Source: Phytophthora quininea
Taxonomy: Eukaryota; Oomycota; Peronosporomycetes; Peronosporales; Peronosporaceae
Assembly: GCA_011947345.1 (NCBI GenBank)
Contig: JAAVTG010000255.1
Location: 1 to 21,269 of the forward strand
DNA: 21,269 bases
Direction of reading: 5' to 3'
The notes beneath the pieces are model-generated. The model was not told the DNA's origin. It ran no database searches and was given only the letters and a program-made list of their open reading frames with translations. This document shows positions 16,826 to 21,269 of the stretch, in pieces; positions within the stretch are counted from its first letter, which is position 1, and each line of letters opens with the position of its first letter. Both the position numbers and the translations under genes were made by a program.

Positions 16826-17693
16826 ATGTCCACTTCCCAGCTCTACTTCCGACGCAAGATCGGCGACGCGCTCTACGGCCAAGTGCTGGAGTGCGAGCTC
16901 CGCCAACAGAACCAGCCAAATCAGCTAGTTCCGCGCCTTCAAGGCGTATCGTCGCCGTCAAGTGCATCGAGATGCCCTACGCCGCCCAACGACAATCGGA
17001 AACCAGACGCTCGCTCGACGACCCGCTGCAGGAACGACGAGTGTCGGACCTGCTCGTCTCGAACGGTGGCCACCCAAACGTCGTCCGAGCCTACTCCACT
17101 ACCAGGAGAACCGGACGCTCTACCTCGTCAACGAGTTCTGCGCCGACGGCGACCTCTACAACCACCTCACGGTCGCCCACAACGGCACCATGAGCGAGAA
17201 CCAGTCGGTTCAACTCATGCGCCAGATCCTCGCTGGTGTCGACTACCTGCACCGCGAAATCAGGATCGCCCACCGCGACTTGTCGCTTGAAAACGTCTTG
17301 ATGCACAATGGTGTGTGCAAAATCTCGGACTTTGGGCTGTCGGTGACGGTCAACTGCCGCTGCTCCGACCGTGTGGGCAAAGAGTACTACATGGCCCCCG
17401 AGGTGGTGGCGGGCGAAGAGTACGACCCCGCCAAGGCGGACGTCTGGTCGCTGGGGATCATGTGGTTCGTCATGTTGACGGGCTCTCCGCTCGTCTCGAT
17501 CGCATCTCGGAAAAACAAACCGTTCGTCGCCTTCGAGCAGATTGGAGTGGCCGCAGTATTTAAGTCATGGAAGGCGGACACCAAGTTGACAGCAAAAGTG
17601 GTCGACCTGGTGTCGCGAATGCTTAAAGTGAATCCGGCCGAGAGGTTTTCGATCGACGAGGTGTTACAACACCCCGTTTTCAAGACTTGGTGA
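16826..17693 (+). CDS. Protein kinase, single domain (copy 2, two frame breaks)
   Basis: Second copy of the kinase at 8872-9711, same motifs (KIGDALYGQV, IVAVKCIE, HRDLSLEN, DFGLS, YYMAPEV, DVWSLGIM) and the same MSTS start. The N-terminus is diverged and about 10 residues longer (CELRQQNQPNQLVP). The frame breaks near 16930-16941, where one base is missing before SRRIVAVK. It breaks again at 17095-17098, where copy 1 reads CTCCCACT and this copy reads CTCCACT, one C short. If both are sequencing errors the kinase is intact; otherwise it is a recent pseudogene. It converges on membrane protein A. Confidence 0.8.
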
Positions 17694-17832
17694 ACCACAA
17701 GGTATGGCAAGCAACGACGTCTGCCCCACTAAATGTATTTATTCAAACCAGTTCAAGAAAGTCCATTGCGCCAGCAATCGCTTAGACTACTAGTAAACGC
17801 CACCGACCACACCCTACATTGCTTGTTTCCAC

Positions 17833-18771
17833 TTAACGCGTGCGTCCGGGTCCCTTGTAGCTGGCGTACCATTCGCGCAGCGGCAACGGCACCAGAATCT
17901 CCTTCCCTCGATTCACTGCGTGCGTTGAATTGGGCTCGAGATTGGGGCACCCGTTAGTCATTTGCAAGGTGTCCGAGAAATCCGACTTTGCGAGACGCTC
18001 GTCCGATGCAGGAGTGCAAGCGTAGAGCGTGACATCTTCCCCATCGACCAGCCAACAAGTGTCGGTATTGATGTCGCCAAAGGTATTAAGATCGGATCTC
18101 GACACGTTGTACGTATCGCCGTCAAAGCGAACGCGCACTTTGCTTCCATCGCCATCAGCCCAACGCGCCGTCAGAACTGCCGAGTCTAGCTCGTCGAGCA
18201 GTGGGGGTAGTTTCTTGGACATACAGCCGCTCGAAATGATAATTTCCCCAAAGTCCGATAGCGTCGCGTTCCACTCGTAACCTCTTCCACCCGAGACGGC
18301 AAAAACTTGTTGGCGTATCGGGTAGACCTCGTAGTTGATCGCAGCCACAGCATCGAGCAGAATCGACCGGGCACTGCTGTTCCGTGGGAAGATCACTCCC
18401 GTCAAGCTCAAACTGCTGCTTCCACCCTCGACGTAGAGTTCACTTGCGTTGCGAACTTCTTTCAGCCACCCCGCGACCTTCTTCTGGGGAGCTGTGAGAT
18501 TGTTAGCGCCCAGTGGCGACTGCGGCTGGCTTGGGACCTCAGCCGCTTCTACCAGGACTTTGTTGGGGTTGCTGTCGCCGCGATCCAAAACGACCACGAG
18601 TCCAATTGCGATCAGAACCAGGCCCACCAGCATCACCAACAATGCCCAGCTCCACCTGTCACGTGACGAGCGATCCAAGTCGCTATCAGCGTCACGATCG
18701 TAGGACGAGGCAAGCGACACGGTGCTTGGTGGTGCCGCTCGCTTTCGCGTCGCCATCGCCTCGCGATCCAT
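17833..18771 (-). CDS. Type II single-pass membrane protein A, unknown function
   Basis: I do not recognise a family. Seen in 312 residues: a cytosolic, charged N-terminus with RKRAAPPSTVSLASSYD and DRDADSDLDRSSRDRW; one long transmembrane segment, ALLVMLVGLVLIAIGLVVVL (~43-62); then a luminal/extracellular part of about 250 residues. That part has several N-glycosylation sequons (NLT, NAS, NSS, NAT, NVS, NST) and a few Cys (SSGCMSK, DTCWLV, YACTP, NGCPN). There is no cleavable signal before the membrane segment, so type II topology is inferred. The frame extends upstream only from a TTG (18885), so I start at the ATG 18771; the next ATG is 18756. Distant resemblance to protein B is described in the findings. 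Confidence 0.82.
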   Translation of the reverse strand: MDREAMATRKRAAPPSTVSLASSYDRDADSDLDRSSRDRWSWALLVMLVGLVLIAIGLVVVLDRGDSNPNKVLVEAAEVPSQPQSPLGANNLTAPQKKVAGWLKEVRNASELYVEGGSSSLSLTGVIFPRNSSARSILLDAVAAINYEVYPIRQQVFAVSGGRGYEWNATLSDFGEIIISSGCMSKKLPPLLDELDSAVLTARWADGDGSKVRVRFDGDTYNVSRSDLNTFGDINTDTCWLVDGEDVTLYACTPASDERLAKSDFSDTLQMTNGCPNLEPNSTHAVNRGKEILVPLPLREWYASYKGPGRTR

Positions 18772-19187
18772 ATTCCCAACTGAGCAGCTAGCATGGCACA
18801 GCCGAAGCGAAAGGTGGCTGGTGTACGACAGCCTCGCAGCTTCCCAAACTCCGGCGAAAGGGATTGCCAATTTGTCAACCTCCAAGCTGGAAACACAGCT
18901 TTTCTAACGCGGTCAATGGACGACCCAGCAGACATTTTTCATGCAAACTTTGCTGAGTGGCGGCGGCGGTCGAATACATGTGATGCACAAAAGCAGAGCC
19001 TGCAAAAGTTAGATGGCGACGACTAGCAATTGGACCTATGCGACTGAAAATGTCCATCTCCAGGCCGTTGAAGTTTTGTTGGACAAGACAACACGAATCC
19101 TCTTCTTTCAGCTGCACTACGATTTGCATGTATCTCTCTTCTTCATAGCTAACGCTGTCTGCTTCAAAGACGTCTGCTCTCACGAGC
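18772..19187. other. Spacer between membrane protein genes A and B
   Basis: Upstream region of A and 3' flank of B. No gene supported. Its right end (from 19153) is the part that is also found at 9883 in the duplicated copy, which places one edge of that homology here. Confidence 0.5.
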
Positions 19188-19964
19188 TCAACTTTTCTTG
19201 CAGAGCTTCGGGCTCAAGCACCGAGGCGACTGGCTCGGACACGTTTCACCTGTAGTCATGGGGGCATCGAGGTACTCGCACTTGCTCAAAAGTGCCGGCG
19301 AAATGCTACGTCCTTGGTCGACTGCACTCGCCACCAGCGTCGCTTGTAGCAGGGACGTCTTGCCGTGAATTACCAGCACTGAGCTGTGCTTGTAGTCATC
19401 GACAGTTTCTGGGGCCCTTGGTACTTGAAACCAGTCTTCCGCACACATGACGAATGGCATCTCGTAGAACGTAAACTGCAGTGGACTGGAGCATTTGACG
19501 TGAAACTCGGCGTATTCGTCGGGGGTGAACGCACTGTGCGGCACGTCTTGGATCGTGTGCAGCGGCGGAATCTCTTTCGTCGTCACACATGTGGCGTGTT
19601 CATCGCTCAAGTTGCTTGCCCTGCGGTATCCTCGATGTTTTGTCAGCACCACTTGCTCGCTCGCATTGGGGACGAGTGACGTGAGCTCCATGTGACTGTC
19701 GAAGCGGAGTCTGCCGGTGCAATCCGAGCTGCACGGATGCAATCGGCCCGTGACGTTGACTCCTTTCGTCTGCAGTGTAAGGTGGAAGTCAACGGCTGAG
19801 GAATTCTCGACGGCGGCGAGGATGTCGCTCATCTGGTGGCGAGCCGTCGACGTGGACGTTGCCACCACCCACAGACACATTGCGACGCTGATCCCCACGA
19901 GCACGGCGAGACCGAGGCAGACACAGTCGCGAGAAGTCCATCGAGGACGTCCGAGAGACTCCAT
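19188..19964 (-). CDS. Type II single-pass membrane protein B, unknown function
   Basis: I do not recognise a family. Seen in 258 residues: a short N-terminus (MESLGRPRWTSRD), a transmembrane anchor CVCLGLAVLVGISVAMCLWV (~14-33), then an extracytoplasmic domain. It contains Cys pairs (HPCSSDCTG, HATCVTT, VKCSSP, VMCAED, SKCEY, ETCPSQSPRC) and sequons (NSS, NVT, NAS, NLS). The upstream extension to 20000 begins at TTG, so the ATG at 19964 is used. Fragments of a second copy lie at 9883-10191 and 13170-13295. It is on the same strand as protein A, which follows it, and may be its distant paralogue. Confidence 0.82.
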   Translation of the reverse strand: MESLGRPRWTSRDCVCLGLAVLVGISVAMCLWVVATSTSTARHQMSDILAAVENSSAVDFHLTLQTKGVNVTGRLHPCSSDCTGRLRFDSHMELTSLVPNASEQVVLTKHRGYRRASNLSDEHATCVTTKEIPPLHTIQDVPHSAFTPDEYAEFHVKCSSPLQFTFYEMPFVMCAEDWFQVPRAPETVDDYKHSSVLVIHGKTSLLQATLVASAVDQGRSISPALLSKCEYLDAPMTTGETCPSQSPRCLSPKLCKKS

Positions 19965-20000
19965 TGGCAAACAAGTCGACGAGAAAGCGCTCCGATTCAA

Positions 20001-20218
20001 TGTACAACAATCCTCCCAATATTACCCGCGCTCGCCTACACAAACCAACTACCTAACTACAACTCATAAAATAACGGGGACGACAGCCACGACACAGGAG
20101 AGACCAGCAACTTGGGACCAGTCGTACCAGACAGTTGAATACCGGCTGCTGCCAAACGATCCAGTTGGTGCTGATTTCCTCCTCGCACTTGCAGCCGTCC
20201 CATCCACTGCATCGTCCC
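20001..20218. other. Spacer between START-like gene and membrane protein B
   Basis: No gene supported. It contains the 3' flank of the START-like gene and the promoter of membrane protein B. No clear initiator found. Confidence 0.4.
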
Positions 20219-21244
20219 TTAGAAGGTCAGCAGTGGGCCCACGACCAGGTTCTCCCAGCGCAGTGCCAGTACCAGCACCTCGCGCATCCAAAAGGCAGCG
20301 TCCGAGTTGGTCGCGTAGCCCAGCGAGCCGCCGTACTCGACCTCAAAGCCGCGGATCCGCTGGCCTTCCACCTCCGGCAGTGTCGTGAACTTCCACCAGA
20401 TAAAGGCTTTGGACCAGATCACGCACTTGGACGGCGCAGAGCTCGTGCCATTGATCAGGTGCAGATCCTGCTCGTCCTGCGGGTTCATGTCCCGAATGCA
20501 GACCAAGTGGCCGTCCGGCGTCTTCGTGCGGAAGAGCAGGTAGATCGTGTGGTGCACCCAGCCGTCCACAGTGTGTTTGATCTTGCGGCGCACCACCACC
20601 ACGTCGTTCTCGAAGCGCTGCAGCACCTCCACTTTGACCTCCAAGCTGTGGCCAAAGTAGCGCGTCACCTGATCCTGCACTGCTCGCATCTCCCAGCTAC
20701 GAGCTGCCAGGTCCTCACTACAGTCCTTAGCGAACTTCTTATGGAACATGAAGTTCACATTGTTGCCCACGAGTTTGCTTCTCACGCCAGCCGCAGATCT
20801 CGAGGCCGCTGGTGATAAAGTCCTCGCTGTTGGAGAACGCCTCGATCTCGAGGAACGAGTCGCGCATGATGCGAAGACACATGGCCTCCTCCATGGGGCG
20901 CCACGACCGAGGCGCATGGAGGTCGAAGAGCTCTTCTGCGACCGAGTCGGATGTTGCTTCGCGCTGTAATGAGATCAACATGTGAGAACTCTCTGTCCAG
21001 ATTTGAAAGACAAAATGGAGGAAGGGGAAGGACGTACGTGGTCGTACTCGAGCTGCAGCATGGAGTGGAAGAAGCGGTGGTCGTCCAGCGCCTTCCGCAG
21101 ACCGTAGTTGTGGTTGGTGAGGTGCGTGGCCTCCATGGTCAGCTCCGAGATGCGGCGACGCGTCGGGTTCTCCGACTTGACGCCCTCGCACAACTCCTTG
21201 ATGCGTCCTTCCAGCTTGACGACCGTCTCCTTCATGGTCATCAT
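20219..21244 (-). CDS. Coiled-coil plus START-like oomycete protein (5' end uncertain; one frame break)
   Basis: Seen: exon 1 (21244-21038) encodes a charged helix, KETVVKLEGRIKELCEGVKS, then RRRISELTMEATHLTNHNYG and FFHSMLQLEYDH. After a 74-nt intron, exon 2 (from 20963) gives EATSDSVAEELFDLHAPRSW and FITSGLEICGWREK. The frame then changes near 20774-20782 and continues KLVGNNVNFMFHKKF, VTRYFGHSLEVKVEVLQRFE, GWVHHTIYLLFRTKTPDG to a stop at 20219. Known: oomycetes have a large family with an N-terminal bZIP-like or coiled-coil helix, a FFHS-LQLEY block and a C-terminal START-like region. Membership is inferred from this layout. An in-frame TAG lies just before the ATG at 21244 in a TTGCGTAG context, which could itself be an acceptor, so earlier exons may exist outside the window. 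Confidence 0.7.
20964..21037 (-). other. Intron of the START-like gene
   Basis: 74 nt, donor GTACGT after the His codon of LEYDH, acceptor ATTACAG before REATSDS. It is phase 0. Donor and length match other introns in the window. Confidence 0.8.
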
Positions 21245-21269
21245 CGATTGCTACGCAAGGTGTCAAACA

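Noticed and set aside
17833..18885. Longer start for membrane protein A at 18885
   Set aside because: The codon at 18885 is TTG, not ATG, and the added residues put unrelated sequence before the charged N-terminus. ATG 18771 is used.
19188..20000. Longer start for membrane protein B at 20000
   Set aside because: The codon is TTG; the first in-frame ATG is at 19964, leaving a short cytosolic tail before the membrane segment.
1..21269. CRISPR array, bacterial operon or phage
   Set aside because: No regularly spaced repeats, no ribosome-binding-site-led gene strings, and clear spliceosomal introns.

Overview
The window looks like nuclear DNA of an oomycete, most likely Phytophthora or a close relative. 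Four things point there. Introns are short (68-90 nt) with GTACGT-type donors and YAG acceptors. TCAYTYY initiator motifs lie just upstream of several starts. One gene encodes the Cys/His repeat protein that oomycete annotations usually label 'WRKY19-like'. The gene-poor half holds decayed MULE and pogo/DDE_1 transposases of the kind common in oomycetes. No prokaryotic operon logic is visible, and several long open frames begin at TTG or GTG and were re-started at the first supported ATG.

Left half (1-9.7 kb), gene-dense. In order: the 3' part of an NmrA/isoflavone-reductase-like gene (+, one intron, two frame breaks); a secreted glycine-rich protein (+) with a good initiator; a cytosolic-type glutathione reductase (-, two frame breaks); a long disordered/coiled-coil protein (+) whose apparent C-terminus is antisense to a three-exon Cys/His-repeat protein (-); and an intact small protein kinase (+).

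Middle (9.7-16.7 kb), a repeat graveyard. The 3' end of a membrane-protein gene is followed by about 3 kb holding a dead MULE transposase and a hidden broken Cys-rich gene, then by a further piece of the same membrane-protein gene. Next come a 442-bp near-perfect copy of part of the coiled-coil gene, a tiny PHD-like Cys/His ORF, a fossil pogo-like transposase and a tRNA-derived SINE-like unit.

Right end (16.7-21.3 kb). A second kinase copy (+, two frame breaks) is followed by two single-pass membrane proteins of unknown function (-) and the 3' part of a coiled-coil/START-like gene (-, one intron, one frame break). The block kinase + membrane protein B is therefore present twice in direct orientation about 8 kb apart. 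The left block lacks protein A and has a MULE-containing insertion in B.

Two themes deserve attention. The kinase copies are a mosaic: about 620 bp nearly identical, flanked by clearly diverged ends, which suggests gene conversion. Also, nearly all frame breaks in otherwise well-conserved genes are one-base deficits at short homopolymers, which suggests consensus sequencing error rather than true pseudogenes. I found no convincing new multi-gene system. The novelty lies in hidden genes and in the duplication/conversion/transposon history.
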